Assembly (NCBI GenBank): GCA_035236585.1
Contig: CP141135.1
Coordinates: 5,614,001-5,678,000 of the forward strand
Source of the DNA: Warburgia ugandensis
Taxonomy: Eukaryota; Streptophyta; Magnoliopsida; Canellales; Canellaceae
Reading direction: 5' to 3'
Length of the DNA stretch: 64,000 nt
The notes beneath the pieces are model-generated. The model was not told the DNA's origin. It saw nothing but the letters and a program-made list of their open reading frames with translations, and searched no databases. This document shows, piece by piece, positions 1-12,535 of this stretch. Position 1 is the first letter of the stretch. Every line of letters begins with the position of its first letter. The translations under genes and the position numbers were made by a program.

Positions 1-3000
1 GTTGAGTGGAGAGAGGAGGAAGAAGATACTTTTTCCTCTTTTGCTCTCTCTTTCTCAGGAAGCACTACTGCAGCTTGTTGTAGTGCGCCTCACTTTGTCA
101 TGATGTACCTGACCTTTGGTTGATCAGAACCCTCGGTTGGTCCAAAATAGTGAGGATTGAGTAAGCATGCAATCTAAAAGAATATGCCTTTGATCAAAGC
201 AGAAAACGATACACAACTTGTTGTCTATTAGAGTCATTCAAATATTTTCATATTTGGTCTATACGATATCTAAGGCCAGAGAAATCAAATAGTCGGTTCT
301 GATCAAGCAAAGGTGGAACCCATCTTGCCAAAGCACAGCCCACTGCAGCAAGCTGTACGGTATCGTACACTACCACCATTCATTTTCTTTCTTTACTTTT
401 TTATTCATTTGGCTGGGGAAAAAGTTAAGTTGGATTTGATCGTGGTTTAAGTGGAACGCATGGCGAATTGCACAGGGCGCCTCATTCCGTGACACGGTTA
501 AGGAATCTGGGAATATCACTCTTCTCCCATTCAAAAATCAGCATGGTTTTGTGGAGGATAAGCAGGACACAAAGGAATTTTCACAGCAGCAGAAGGTGAA
601 AAGTAAGCTTATGTTGTCTAGGGAATATTAAATACTTTAAGATATCGTACCAAAGTAGGTAATGAGTAGTTCATAAACAATGATATTGCAAAAACAAAAG
701 CTAACAGTTGGTCCACAGGATCTAGAGTTTCAGCTCTAGTGGATCCTCTAATCTAGAGAGAGAAGGAAGAAAACTACAAAACGTCTTCTTGCTTCAGTTC
801 ATGGAAACCCAAAATCTCTACCATATACTGCTGTGTGGTGTTGACAAGTGGATCTTAGTGGGTCTCCCCACAACGTGTGTGGCTTGCAATTGCAGTTTGG
901 CTTGTTCGAGGACACTAGGACTGGATTTTCTAGAATTGTGGTCAATGGGAAGAATGATCAGAGGGCAAGAAGCTGATAGGCTCATGAATCTGTCAACTTT
1001 GTTTTGCAACTACCGCTCGTTTCCTGCTAAAATCTTTCGGACATTACATCCAATTATAAGATGTACAGGATATAAGAGCAAGGAAACAAAGTCACCCTCA
1101 AATCCTTCCAGAATTACATCCAATTCACCCAGCTCAATCTCCACAAATCTCGCCTCAGCAGCGCCACCTGCAGAAGATCCATCATTTGAACTTTCATCTG
1201 AATTTATTCTAACCTCCCATTACTAATGTAAGTACTGGTTTATATTCAATATTTGTAGCTCTAGTTATGATGTCAAAGCTTAACAGCCGATCCAGACAAA
1301 AAACTGCCGCGTCAACGTGTAAACTTAAGTCAAGCAAAGCAATTCTTGACGCCACTCATCAAGAGATAATGGTCCATGGTTGTTTGCAGTTGAGTATTTG
1401 CCCAAGAGTTACACTAGCATGCATCCCAGAGAAGCTCAATAAAGACCCATCATAAAAAGATGGAGGGCCAGAACTGTGTTAGCTTTAATGATAGAAAACA
1501 AGTAAGCCATGCCCCTACAAGCTAATATATCATGTGCCTTTTTGACATTCAAAGGAAAGAACAAATTGTCTTTCGGGCTCTGCAAGCTATCCTCTTTTCA
1601 CAAAATACTCATGTCTCTACGCTCTCCAGTATTGGACAAGTTCTGTTGCTTTTAAGACAAAATGACGAATAAACTGACAGTAATGCTCTGTAGTGCCTCC
1701 ACTACACATTACTCCCCTTATAAACAAGGCATCTACTATCGTGAGGATGCTCTTTAATGGATGCCGCTCTGATTCTTGTTGGATAAATCCATCTAAGCAA
1801 AGAGTAGCCTTCATCGTGGAAACACATTGGTGGTCATCTCCTCTGCGTATCATCCTTCTAGGTCGCAATCAAAGAAGCTGTCATTGGTTGTCCAGGTCAC
1901 AATTGGAACTGCAGGAAAGCATAGAATCTGGTTCTTACTTTTTTTATTAGAAAGGATTCTGGAAAAACATGGAACATATCAGCATGTAGACTACTTGGCC
2001 CAGCTTACATATGATTTGGATGAGATATCAGTAATGGTAGATGATAAAACAACAATAAACTGCCAAAATCAGATCATATCTGCAAACTATATAAACAGAT
2101 TCCACAAATATTAGTGTTTTATGATAAATCCAAAAGTTGCAGAATAACGACATTTCCACAGATGCCGGTTCTGGTTATTCAAGGGATTCCTTCTTACTGA
2201 CGGACTAATCATTTTACCTTGAAACAAATTCATCAGATTTTGAACGCCTGCAAAGAAACGTACTGTTTTAGGAAAATCAAATGACGAAAACGAAGCTGAT
2301 ATCATTATGCAACCGTTGTATTTGACCGAAACATTAAATCATGCGGCAATTTTTGTTCTCAATTTGCTAATCAATGCCTTTTTCACTGATATCACACAAA
2401 AGCTTGCAGTAAGTGTCTAGCACGGAAGAAGGTGACGGTCCAGATTGACACAAGCTGCTCAAGCATGATGTTTCCTACAGAGGTCCAACACAAGGAAAGC
2501 ACGATGATTGGATACTGAAAATACACTAGGTCAAAGGAAGTCCAAGTGGGACATTGCAACATTTACCAGATGAAGCGAACTTGTTATTACCTGGGAGAAA
2601 AGCATTTTTTGCAGAAGGTTGTCCTGCAAATGTCATATCATACAAATGAAAACGGACAAAAGGGTCTTACAGAGGAAAGGAGGAAACCCTTTTCCCTTCA
2701 ACATACACCACATGTGTAAGGAGATATGACCACGCTAGAAAACATCATGAAATATCTAGAAAAATAAGAATTACAACAATGAATCAATTGACAAACAATC
2801 ACTGGCACACGTGACTCTGCTAAGGAATAGGGTTGCGGGAAGCTATTATCGCTGATCAAAGCATGGTAGATTATCCAAACCCTATTAACCCACAGTTGAC
2901 ATGGAAGGGCCATTAAGAAAAGATAACCGAGACAGCTGTACAAAACATAAAAGACTAGAAAACACAAATAAATATTTACCTCCGGTGAAGTAACTTTCAG

Positions 3001-3429
3001 CCATTTGCTTCACACAAGATGAGAACGAGATACAATATGATGTGCAGATTTTCAGTTCCTAGCCAACATATGCATGACCACATCTGCAGTGGAGACGTAT
3101 ATGATGCAGAATTCATGCATCAATTTGTTACCTCAGAAAAAAATTATCCCATAAGAGAACTTTCAGGATATGTGTATGCACCATCTCCAATAGAGAAAAT
3201 AAATAGAGTTTCAAGAGAATTAACACCTTGGAGTCAACTTATAGAAGAAACTTGGTTCTTTCTTCTTCTTTTCTTTTTCCCCTTTTACCCCCTCTATTTT
3301 CTATACTACATAATAAGAAGAGAAGCGGAAGTGAAGCACTGGTAAAGATTGATAACCAAGAAATCCCCCCAAAAAAACACTTCCGATACTTGGAATTAAC
3401 AACTCACAAGAAACTTAGAGGGAGGTTAC
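1..3429. other. Unassigned region left of the LINE fragment
   Basis: I found no recognisable gene here. Several short open frames exist; the longest is 145 codons at 789-1226 on the plus strand. None shows a known domain. An open stretch around 450-630 (plus) reads like an exon but has no partner I can join to it. Part of this DNA could hold unrecognised exons or the 3' untranslated part of the minus-strand gene that ends at 5707. Confidence 0.4.
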
Positions 3430-4042
3430 CCAGAGAATCTAAACAGGGTAGAACAAATGGAGATGTGCCTAAGAGTTTTCTGTGATCGGCAGGTGCTACT
3501 CAAACTGAAAGGAAAATTCTATAGAATAGCTATCAAGCCAGCCATGCTCTATGGATCAGAGTCTTTGGCAATTAAGGTACAATATGTACATAGGATGAGC
3601 ATCACCAAAATTGCAAATGTTGAAATGGATGAGTAGCAAGACAAGAAAGGATAGGATAAGAAATAAAAACCTTAGAGGAAACTTAGAAGTAGCACCAATA
3701 GGTAAGAAGATGAGGTAAATTAGACTTAGATGGTTTAGACATGTCCAATGGAGACCGAAAACGGCACTGGTTAGAAGGAGTAAGGCGATCCAAGTCGTAG
3801 GTTCCAAAAGGACATGGGAAAGGCCCAAAAGAATGTCGATAGAAGTAATGAGAAAAGATTTAAAAACTTTGGGACTAAATGAAGCTATGACACTTAATAA
3901 AGCCGAATGGAGGAACAAGATTCATGTGACTGAACCCCAATCGGGTATTCAATTTCATTGGTTCCATGTTGGAGACAGCAGGGCAGTTGTTACACCATTC
4001 GAGCAGGTCGCTACTTTCTTGATGATGATGATGATGACATAA
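3430..4042 (+). mobile_element. LINE 3' end (RTE-like), 5'-truncated
   Basis: This is the C-terminal end of a LINE reverse-transcriptase ORF. The plus strand reads, with frame breaks and stops, through features typical of plant LINE ORF2 tails: a VFCDRQ stretch, a KGKFYR...PAMLYG stretch, an RLRWFGHVQ-like stretch near 3725-3755 and a KDLKTLGLNEAMTL stretch near 3855-3900, then AEWRNKIHVT. It ends in a simple (GAT)n tail at about 4018-4037. Such simple-repeat tails suggest the RTE clade; the clade is an inference. A second copy at 19311-19744 aligns with it along most of its length. I could not define a target-site duplication for this copy. Confidence 0.8.
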
Positions 4043-5280
4043 CAAAGAGACCTATCTCATGATACAAGATCAAGGTAGAGGTCCCTTTACCTCAGCAGAA
4101 GCCAAGAGCACATTGCACCCAAACAAGCTGCATTTTTAGTAAATGACATAAGCATTGGAATTTGTTTCTAGAAAGAACAAGATCACAGAAACTTTGATGA
4201 CTTTGCTATTAAATCAATAGGGATCTTTTAGCTTTGGTTCATTCAGTAAAAATATTTGCATTTTAATGACTTATAGATTTTCTATTTCCATAGCATGATT
4301 GTTGGATGTAACTCATGTTAAACCTTCCAAAACTTTAGCAGGAATGATTGTCCAAAGCTGAATCATGTTACAAAAATCCTTCATCAAATATGCTCATCCA
4401 AAGACTTCAAGGTGTTTGGGACAAATCAATTTGAACTCATACCATGGGAAGGAATAGAACGCAGCAACCTACAGCAGAGAAAGTTTCACAAGTCAACCAA
4501 GAAGTTGATAAAGAATGAAGGAATAAAATTTTTACCCTTTTTTTAAATGCAACAGTGAAACAGAAGTTCTTTAAAAGGATCATACACCCGACTAATTAGT
4601 TTAACTGTGATGATATTCATCCCAATGACTGACACATCTTCATACGCAAATGGTATGTGTTCAATGATGAGAACAAAGGTGCACAAAGATGAAATTAAGT
4701 TGATGGCCAAGAAAGCAAGCTCGTGACTGCAACAAATAAGAGGTACTGAAGTATCTCTTTAATGGTTATTGCCTCAAGAACAGACAATACTACTGCAGGT
4801 ACAACACAGAGGCAGCAATATATTTCTACACCTACATTACAGGTGCCCGTGTCTGTAATCTTGAATTCCTAGTTGTTTGAGACCTAACATTCATAAGTTG
4901 AACCATCTTTCATCGTATTGAACCCTACCTGTATGTTCTCAATACTACCAGAAAAGCAACAGGCTGGAATTCAAATTTGTCCAGCACTCTGACTAATTAA
5001 CTATGTATCTGCAATACGCGCAAGATCAAAATTACAACTGATATTTGGTCAACTTCTAGCTAAATATCAGGTCCATCTCAGGGAGAAGGAGGTCCACTGT
5101 TCTAGGCATAGTTGAAGCACTCTAACCCCATGTGTCAGCAATACTACCAACTATACTTTCAATTTTTGTCTTCAAGTTTGTCCTTTTGAAGGTACTTCTA
5201 ATTTTGGACAGAAGAAATAACTTTCTCAGGTTTCACGCTTTCATCGATTAGGCATTACTGATTTGGAAGAGAGAATTTCA
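4043..5280. other. Intergenic or 3'-untranslated sequence, no gene seen
   Basis: AT-rich sequence without a supportable open frame. The minus-strand gene at 5707-6879 ends with a TGA followed by G|GTAATT, which resembles a splice donor, so a 3' UTR intron and further untranslated exons could lie here. This is inference only. Confidence 0.35.
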
Positions 5281-5350
5281 AATAGACCCTTGTGGTCCAC
5301 TCCTTCCCCGGACACTGCATATGTGGGAATTTTGTGCATTGGGCTGCCCT
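5281..5350 (+). mobile_element. Au-type SINE, 3' fragment
   Basis: Only the 3' half is left: an 'agacccttgtggtccactc' stretch, then the ccttcccc, gcatatg and ggctgccct blocks that end full-length copies in this window. The tRNA-like head with boxes A and B is missing. Confidence 0.7.
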
Positions 5351-5706
5351 CATTTTATATTTGAAGCACCAAACATAAAGCTAGGTGAACACCTGGTAAT
5401 CACCTGATTACCAGCTCAGCACTGGATTCACATCCAAAGTTAATATTCTTAATGGTTAACAGCCTGACACATTATCATAAAGCAGGCAACAGGCAACCCA
5501 AGAAGCAATTCATCTGCAGTCCCAGTTTTTATAGCATCAAAAGCCATGCATAAAGTGCAAATATAACACATACAAGTGCATAAAACACGTTACAGTCGAC
5601 TTGTTCCATCTTGGTAGGTTAACTTCCAGTGTTTATATTAGTCATGATGCTAGACAAAATAAGTATTAAAAATTGAATATGTACATAACCAAGAACAAAA
5701 ATTACC
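5351..5706. other. Downstream flank of the Ala-rich gene
   Basis: Non-coding, AT-rich. It is probably 3' UTR or an intron of the adjacent minus-strand gene; no other feature is visible. Confidence 0.3.
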
Positions 5707-6879
5707 TCAGTCATCAGCTTTTATCATAGCTGATACTGTTGCCACTATAGGAGTAGAGCATAGAGGATCCAGGGGGTTGCTTTTGCTTTCAGTAAAACAC
5801 TGGGGAGCAGTAAAGTCATATTGTTTCCATGTCGGCATAGCCTCAAGTGATGTGTCACATTCATTAGGGGATTCTGCAGCAAGCAAAGGCATATTTTCAG
5901 CAGGGCATTCTGAACTCACCTCTTCATTTGAAGGAAGAAATTCTGGTTCTACTTCTTTTTTGGGCTTCTCACGATCTCTTTTACTACACAGATTTAAGGA
6001 CAACTTCTTCCGCTTTATTTTCACTTTTCTTCCATGTGTGACACCCACACCTTCCAATTCAAGGGCTCGTTTTCTTGTGGAGTTCTTAGTTTTACAAATT
6101 CCTCCTGCTGGAACTTTCACTACAGGAAAGTAGTCAGTTACTTCAGTAGAGAGCACACCCTTCTTTTTTAATTTATCTGAGCTTCCTGCCTCTGCTATGG
6201 GCACCGCAAGATTCCCATTACTCACTACTGCATCCCTGTCACTTACAGAAGTTAGCTTTCCTTCACACTGTGCATCTATGTTTAGAACCTTAACCTTTTC
6301 GAGAACAGGTGCTTCCCTCTGCTTCTCATGTATGCGAACTTCACAGATGGAACTCACACAATTTTTCATAATTCTAGGGGAGCTATTCATTGCTCGATGC
6401 AATTTACGTGCCAATTCTTCATCACTCTCGTGGTTCTCAATACAATGCTCACCCTTATACAAGAGCTTCACAGGTACATGCTTCTCGGGTCTGTTTTTTC
6501 TTAGTAAACTTTCCCCTCTGTTCCTATCTATTGAAACTGAAGCAACTAACTCGAGTGCAGTCTTTGCAGCAGCTACAGCCTTTACCGCAACTGCTGCCTT
6601 CTCCAGAGCAGCAGCTTTGGCTGCAGCTGCAACTTCAGCAGCAGCCAATGCGGCAGACCTCGATGCCTCAACAACCTCTTCTGGTGAAAGATTTGAGCTC
6701 TTCAGGTCAACACTCAAAAGGTCACTAAGATGAGCACCAAAATCACCCGAGGACGATGACGAATAACTTTCACAATTCTGCTTCTTCAATCCAGCAAGAA
6801 GACGTTTCCGTGGAGGTAAGCGAAAATCAACATCTGACTCCAAATGATCAACAGAACACCCATTTCCCTCCATTTCCAT
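5707..6879 (-). CDS. Plant-specific Ala-rich protein of unknown function, intact
   Basis: A single open frame of 390 codons from the ATG at 6879; an in-frame ATG at 6912 would add 11 residues. I prefer 6879 because the strongly conserved-looking part begins soon after it. In order there are a DFRLPPRKRLLAGLKKQ motif (residues about 18-33), a serine cluster, a long Ala-rich segment likely to be helical (about 65-117), a block with KHVPVKLLY and DEELARKLHRAMNSSPR (about 132-169), and a basic Lys/Arg cluster (about 284-310) that looks like a nuclear localisation signal. I recall this architecture from plant-only uncharacterised proteins; I cannot name a function. There is no signal peptide or membrane segment. 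A nuclear role is an inference from the basic cluster. Its 5' end and promoter are duplicated at 25769. Confidence 0.8.
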   Translation of the reverse strand: MEMEGNGCSVDHLESDVDFRLPPRKRLLAGLKKQNCESYSSSSSGDFGAHLSDLLSVDLKSSNLSPEEVVEASRSAALAAAEVAAAAKAAALEKAAVAVKAVAAAKTALELVASVSIDRNRGESLLRKNRPEKHVPVKLLYKGEHCIENHESDEELARKLHRAMNSSPRIMKNCVSSICEVRIHEKQREAPVLEKVKVLNIDAQCEGKLTSVSDRDAVVSNGNLAVPIAEAGSSDKLKKKGVLSTEVTDYFPVVKVPAGGICKTKNSTRKRALELEGVGVTHGRKVKIKRKKLSLNLCSKRDREKPKKEVEPEFLPSNEEVSSECPAENMPLLAAESPNECDTSLEAMPTWKQYDFTAPQCFTESKSNPLDPLCSTPIVATVSAMIKADD

Positions 6880-7600
6880 ACTACTGATTCCACCAAAATA
6901 TAGAAGAACCACGAGACTAACTCAAAAACATGCTTCACACAAATTCAATCCCCAAACATGGACAGCACCCTAAATTCATCAAGTTCCTGATTCTTAAAGC
7001 ATAAATTTCAAAATTTGGCTCCATATGTCAGCAGATTACACCTGAAACAGTGATATAAATGGACAATCTTCCGAAACTGAATCCAAAATCCAATCTTTTA
7101 ACCAAAAGACCTGTAACTTATTGCTGCTTCTCAACTTCCCGATCCAAATTTTCAAAAAAGCATACTGTTTATTCAAAAACTCATGCAGAACACCAGATTC
7201 TTGAACCCTCAATCGTAACAAACACCACTAGCAGAGAGAAGAAGAAAAACATCAAAATCTAACGAAATTAACGATTTTGATCTCATTTTCAAGGAAATTT
7301 TCATGCCTTATCGAAATTAACGAGATTATGATCAAACCAAGCGGAATTTGGATGGAACTTGCAGAAAAGAAAGTACCTGATTTGCTCCAGATTAAGAGAG
7401 GGGAGCTAGGGTCTTTATTCTGCGTCTGATCGAGATTTTTCGAACTTCAAGAAGAATGGAAATGAGAGGGATTGTTTTTTCTTCTTTCGCCATTTTTTTT
7501 TTCTGCAAACAGGGATTTTCGACAGTTCTGGAAGAGAGGCAGGAGAAGAGTCTTATACGATGAATTTTGAGAGTAAATACTCCCAGTTTACTCTAAAATT
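6880..7600 (-). promoter_or_regulatory. 5' UTR, probable 5' UTR intron and promoter of the Ala-rich gene
   Basis: On the minus strand an AAATCAG|GTACTT donor lies at about 7376 and a CACTGTTTCAG|GTG acceptor at about 7044. This suggests a 5' UTR exon from about 7377 to 7530 and a roughly 330-bp leader intron. A TATAAG box reads on the minus strand at about 7551-7557, suitable for a start site near 7525. The same box and splice signals occur in the duplicated copy near 26100-26640. The splice model is inferred from the signals alone. Confidence 0.5.
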
Positions 7601-8099
7601 ACCAAAATACTTGTTTCATGGATAACGTTTGCTGAGGGAAGAGCATTGTGGGTCCTGCTTTGTAGAGCTCGAATTTGGTAATTGGGATCGACATTGAAAG
7701 GTCGAGATTATCCAAACATTTTTTTGCCCGTGAAGATGGATAATCTAGATTGATTCACCCAGAATACTTGACTCGAGATGAGATCTAGTTTGAGATGACT
7801 TATTAAGTAACTTTCTTAATATTATCTTTATTTTTTTTTTGTCCAGAAAAATTATTTTTAATTTTTTGAGTTATTCTTATAGTTATTTTGTATAATTATT
7901 CTAACTTAATTCTTCAACACGACCATTCAATTTCTCTATTAACTAACTAATTATCCTACTTTTTGTGAATAATTTAATTATTAATTAATTTCATATGTTT
8001 AGAGCAAATTTGACAAGAGAAGAAGTGGGATGACAGAAAATTCAACTCAACAGTGAGCTGAATTATTTTCCACCTAACTCATCTTGAGCACTACTAACA

Positions 8100-8253
8100 C
8101 TAGTGCACAGAGCTTTTGCTCATATAGGATTTGAGAAAGGGGCGGACCACGAGGGTCCATGGAAAGCAGCATTATTCAGCATTTTTATAAAAGGCTATTT
8201 TCACGCTTTGAACCCGTGACCCCAAGGTCACATGACGATAACCCATAACCTCA
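8100..8253 (-). mobile_element. Au-type SINE with 13-bp target-site duplication
   Basis: On the minus strand it carries a GGTTCAAAG-like box B in the tRNA-like head, then the ordinary Au-type body and tail. It is flanked by AGCACTACTAACA at 8087-8099 and 8254-8266, a perfect 13-bp target-site duplication. The insertion predates the block duplication, because copies B, C and D carry it too. Confidence 0.75.
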
Positions 8254-8667
8254 AGCACTACTAACAGTAAGATGAAGAAATATCACTTCATCTTTATCTT
8301 ATCTCAAGCACGATAAATAGTAATATGGCCCATTTCAAGTCAGCCCACTTCATCACAAGCAGTGCTGGCACGCGGCAATGCATGAGTCATCTAAATTGTG
8401 CTTAACATTATAAACGATTTGGATCTTCCCAAATATGGCCCATCGATTCATTAGAATGAGATCATCTCACTGAAGACTTCCTCCTATTTTTCGTAGGAAA
8501 TATTTACGTACCTTGTACTAGTATCTCACTTCCTTCACCAACTTGTCTTCTCCTGATTAGATAATAAGCAAACGTTGAGAAAGTGGTCTAATTGTCATTT
8601 TAGAGAAAGGACGTTCACAAAGTAAGAGAGAAAAACGACAAACAAAATGGGTGAAAATGCTAAAAAT

Positions 8668-8806
8668 AAGGTAGAAGTTATCATCACGTGACTTTGAGCT
8701 AGGTTCAAAGCATAATAACCGCGTCTAGCCAAAAATGCAAGATAAGACTACCTACTCTAAGTCTTTATAAACTGCCCTTTTCTATTTACTTGGTGCACCG
8801 AGGCTA
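8668..8806 (+). mobile_element. Degenerate Au-type SINE
   Basis: A decayed copy: a gtagaagttatcatcacgtg stretch in place of the usual head, a box-B-like ggttcaaag, then aatgcaagataagactacct. The orthologous position in unit C (28543-28690) holds a better preserved version, which confirms the identification. Confidence 0.6.
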
Positions 8807-11400
8807 TCTTTATTCCGAGAAGTTAGGAAAGGGACGGGTTCTTCATTACCGGGTTAGACCTCCCGTAGTGGAAAATTCGCCTTGGTGGGCCCACCTTCCA
8901 CATTTCAACCATTACTGCATTAAATAATGACCTAACCAGTCACTGTCATTCGATTAACACCGTTGGATCAATGGGTCATGATCCCACAATGAATTCCATG
9001 GGGTTCCGATTTCCAAAAGATGGTCCTACGACCAAAAGGTACTTTACTCCGTTGGTGGAGTGGGTAGCAGAACTTGGGTGATCCGAACCGTTAAAATTTT
9101 GGATCCATCTAATAGATAGGATGGGCCACGGCTGCAAAATATTATATATTGGATTCTGCTAGCTTTTATCCGAGGTGCAATAAATGGCTAGAATTTGCAA
9201 TATTACCTACCTATTACCACCATGTTAAAAAAACCTCTGTGGGCCCATCATTGAACCTTTGATTTTGACGTTTTAAAGTAAGGGAGAATAAAATTAATTA
9301 AAAAGCATGTGACTAACAGGGGTTGCCGGGTCTTGGCTAGGGCTGTCACTCGGGACATATTATCCGTTATTAAAATTGAACTGATATTAATAAAAAAGAT
9401 ATGCAATGAAAAATCCTAGAATTAACTTTAAATATCTATTACATACGAGGGTTACTATTTGTAGTATAATTTTTATAAGATTAAAAAACTCTTAAATATT
9501 TATTACACTATATTATTAATGAGGGGAAATTGGTTAATGTATACATGTTAATTATTTACCTTATAAAAATAGGTAAAATATATTAAGTCTTAACTATACC
9601 AACAACTTTTCCTCTGTTAAGTTTCTGACGCACACTGATTTGTCTTCCTTCTTGGTGGAGAGGAAAGAGAGGGAATGATTTACACTACTGGTTACAAAAG
9701 CAATATCCCTTCCTGGCTCAAGACAATCATCCAGACTAGTAAAAGTTTTTGACATATTTTAAGTTCTACATTTTAGCCATTTTTAGCTTGTTTTTATTTC
9801 TCAAAACATTCATAAAAAGTTAGCAGTAAGGAAATTATCTATAAGAAACACTATGAGTTTGCCAGTACTAATTAACAAAATAATCAAATGATGTTATCCA
9901 ATTCTCAACCTAGGTATGGATAATCAAATGGGGTTGTCCAAATTTTTTTTTTAAATTAGCAAAATTCAATGGTACGAATAATCCGCTATCTGAATTGAAT
10001 CAAATGGAATGGATACAAAATGACATGGGAATATCCGAACTACTATCTAAATTTATATCCAAACTAATGAAATTCATTGAAATGGATACGGAATGATGGT
10101 ATTTGATCCGTTGGCAGGCCGCTTAGTTTGATAGTCCTACTGATAAAATCTAATCTTTCCCACTAAATGATTCTAAACCTATGATTATTAGTAGATGTCT
10201 TTCATGTTGAACGTGAATTGTTGGCCACATTTTCTTTGTTATCTTTCTTGTCCTCTTATTACTTGTCTATAGGGGAGAAGAATGCTTCAGAGAGCTGCGC
10301 TTACTTGCTCAACGAAGAATGTGCACATTTTGGGGCCTACATGTGCCACTTTGACATGATCTAATATGTTAATATAACAGATCTTGTCAAGCCTAACCCA
10401 TGGACATTGATCTCGTCCTTATTGCACATTTCTAGATCCTCGTCCAAAAAGCCTATTTTAGGATTTTGTAAGCAAACTTGAACCATTTAGTTAGTTTTTG
10501 GTGAATTTTAGTCCACTAAAAATATATTATAGTGCAGGTTTATTTGTATGGATCTACATATATTTTGATATGGGCCCAGAAGTGCACTTCCCCTTGATCA
10601 AGAAAGTGGCTTGCTTAGTAATTGGACTGATTTAAGACTCACCCATCTTTCGTGGTTCTTGACTGAAGAAATACTTTATTCTTTTTCTTTTTTGTGGTGA
10701 AATCCAAGAATTACAAAGCCAATCACTCATACACTCTCACCGGCTAAAGGAGAAAATGACAACTCAACCTGCACTACCCATATTTAAGGGTGACGTTGAG
10801 TTGTTTGCAACCAACTGCGCTAGACATTTATTGATATATTATTTTAAGGTTCAATAAAGAATAATATGGAAACACATGGCTAAAAGTGTACAGAGGGTCC
10901 GGCACATGCAGGTAGCATGCTCTATACCTTCTTCTAATTTGTAGGAGACTTGTCATGACCTACCCCTATTTGCAGCATAGATACGTATTAAAATTTGCAT
11001 TTTCCTAGAAGAACTCTTGATTACGAGAATAAACGATATCTACCAAACTATAGAGAGATTATATAATCGGTTTATGCAAATTATGCTAGATCTTCTGCTA
11101 TGATGCAGCAGTCAAGTACATTTGGGAAAATTGTAGAGAAAGGAAACCGGAACTCAAAAATTAATTGGTTAATAGGGTCATAATCAAGGTCCTTTGACAT
11201 TTTTGGGAGGTATAGCAGAGATTGCAACCAACCACAAAATCAGGTGAAGCAAATGACTACCAGGTCAGATCTCTAATCTCCTGTGTTAACATGGTGCTTA
11301 ACCTACAGGCAAACGGAAAAGCTCACTCCATGGGAGGATTGAATCCACCACAGAATTTAATTTTGTTGACTTCTCAACTTGATTAAATGGCCCCTAGTGG
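8807..11400. other. AT-rich intergenic region
   Basis: No supportable gene, RNA gene or defined repeat was found. It separates the Ala-rich gene promoter from the SINE pair next to PIGH. Confidence 0.4.
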
Positions 11401-11417
11401 AGAGAAGACTGCTGTTA

Positions 11418-11586
11418 AAAGGGAGCCTTGGCACAATGGTAGAATTGTGACCTTGAGGTCACAGGTTCAAGGTGTGAAAACAGCCCTTGCAAAATGCAAG
11501 ACAAGGCTGCGTAATATTAACCCCTGTGATCCACCCCTTCCCCAAACCACGCATATGCGGGAGCTATGTAACGGGGCTGCCCTCTT
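11418..11586 (+). mobile_element. Full-length Au-type SINE with perfect 17-bp target-site duplication
   Basis: It begins gggagccttggcacaatggt (box A) and has box B ggttcaaggtg, then tgcaagacaaggctgcgta, a middle block with ccaccccttcccca and a gggctgccctctt end. The flanks AGAGAAGACTGCTGTTA at 11401-11417 and 11587-11603 are identical. This is direct evidence of target-primed reverse transcription and suggests a fairly young insertion. Confidence 0.92.
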
Positions 11587-11810
11587 AGAGAAGACTGCTG
11601 TTATCATAAGCGCCTGTTGATGCCGTTTATATTCTTTTAAAAGTATGAATCTTTGGCATCAGGAGTTGACCAGAACTGGTTTTCTTCAGTATTTGAATGC
11701 TGAATTATCAGGAACTAAGATGTTGAGTGAAGGTGTTTTGTGACAGGAAAGAGAATTAATTAAATGTTGGGTTTATTATATCTCAGCATTGATTTATCTT
11801 AGACAGAAGG

Positions 11811-11977
11811 GGAGCCTTGGCGCAATGGTAAAAGTTGTCGTCATGTAACCTTGAGATCACAAGTTCAAGGCATAGAATCAGCCTCTTGCAAAATGCAAGG
11901 TAAGGCTGCCTATTATAGGCCCTTGTGGTCCGCCCCTTCCCTAGACCCCGCATAAGCAGCCGGGGCTGGCCTTTTTT
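11811..11977 (+). mobile_element. Full-length Au-type SINE
   Basis: It has the ggagccttggcgcaatggt box A head, a ggttcaagg-like box B (here agttcaagg), the tgcaaggtaaggctgcc core and a 3' end ggggctggccttttt. It sits about 225 bp right of the previous SINE in the same orientation. I could not settle a target-site duplication. Confidence 0.85.
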
Positions 11978-12535
11978 ATTGCATTATTGTAGACCTTATC
12001 CCAATCATCAATAACTGCTCATCATCGTCAAAACCTTATCCTAATTAAAGGTCGGCAATCATCAATAATCCCTCATATGAAAAATCACGTTAAACAAGGG
12101 GTTCCAGATTTAATCACTTAAAATGAATAAACAACACACTTGGCAAGGATTTGCATTCTGTCATTATATATTCAACCTGGGCTAGGTTCAGGTATAACAT
12201 TGGTTCTTTTGTAAGGCATCAAGCTTTTAGACAAAGATTGTGGTAGATGGCTGATTGTACCCTGCCATATGTTGCAGATCAAGTAATCATTCATAGGAAA
12301 GATAGCCATGATAATGGACATAAAGAGTGTCTCTTTCTCTTGGGCATCATAAACATTCTGCAGCCAACAAACCAGTATCAACTGAATACACTTCATTTAG
12401 TGCGCCATGCAGCATTCTTCAAGCTACAAGAACGTACAGTTGATCTGCTCTCATGATTCCTGTCTGCTCATAACCTTGACGGATTAAAAGTTAATGTTCA
12501 CTCAAATTCGTCGAAAATTCCAGGTCTTTCCCTGA

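Larger units (their letters stand above)
6705..8806. repeat. Source block (copy A) of a segmental duplication
   Basis: From 6705 to about 8524 this sequence matches 25769-27622 almost base for base. It includes the first codons of the Ala-rich gene, its 5' UTR and promoter. The part from about 7810 to 8806 is also the parent of the tandem units at 26880-29345. Copy A differs from copy B by small indels, for example a 12-bp insertion in B near 26709. The high identity indicates a recent duplication. Confidence 0.85.

Noticed and set aside
6197..6733. 178-codon plus-strand open frame
   Set aside because: It is opposite the Ala-rich gene and results from its biased codons (Ala/Ser in antisense).
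11421..11500. Possible tRNA gene from the box A and box B sequences
   Set aside because: There is no matching acceptor stem or anticodon arm; the boxes belong to SINE heads.
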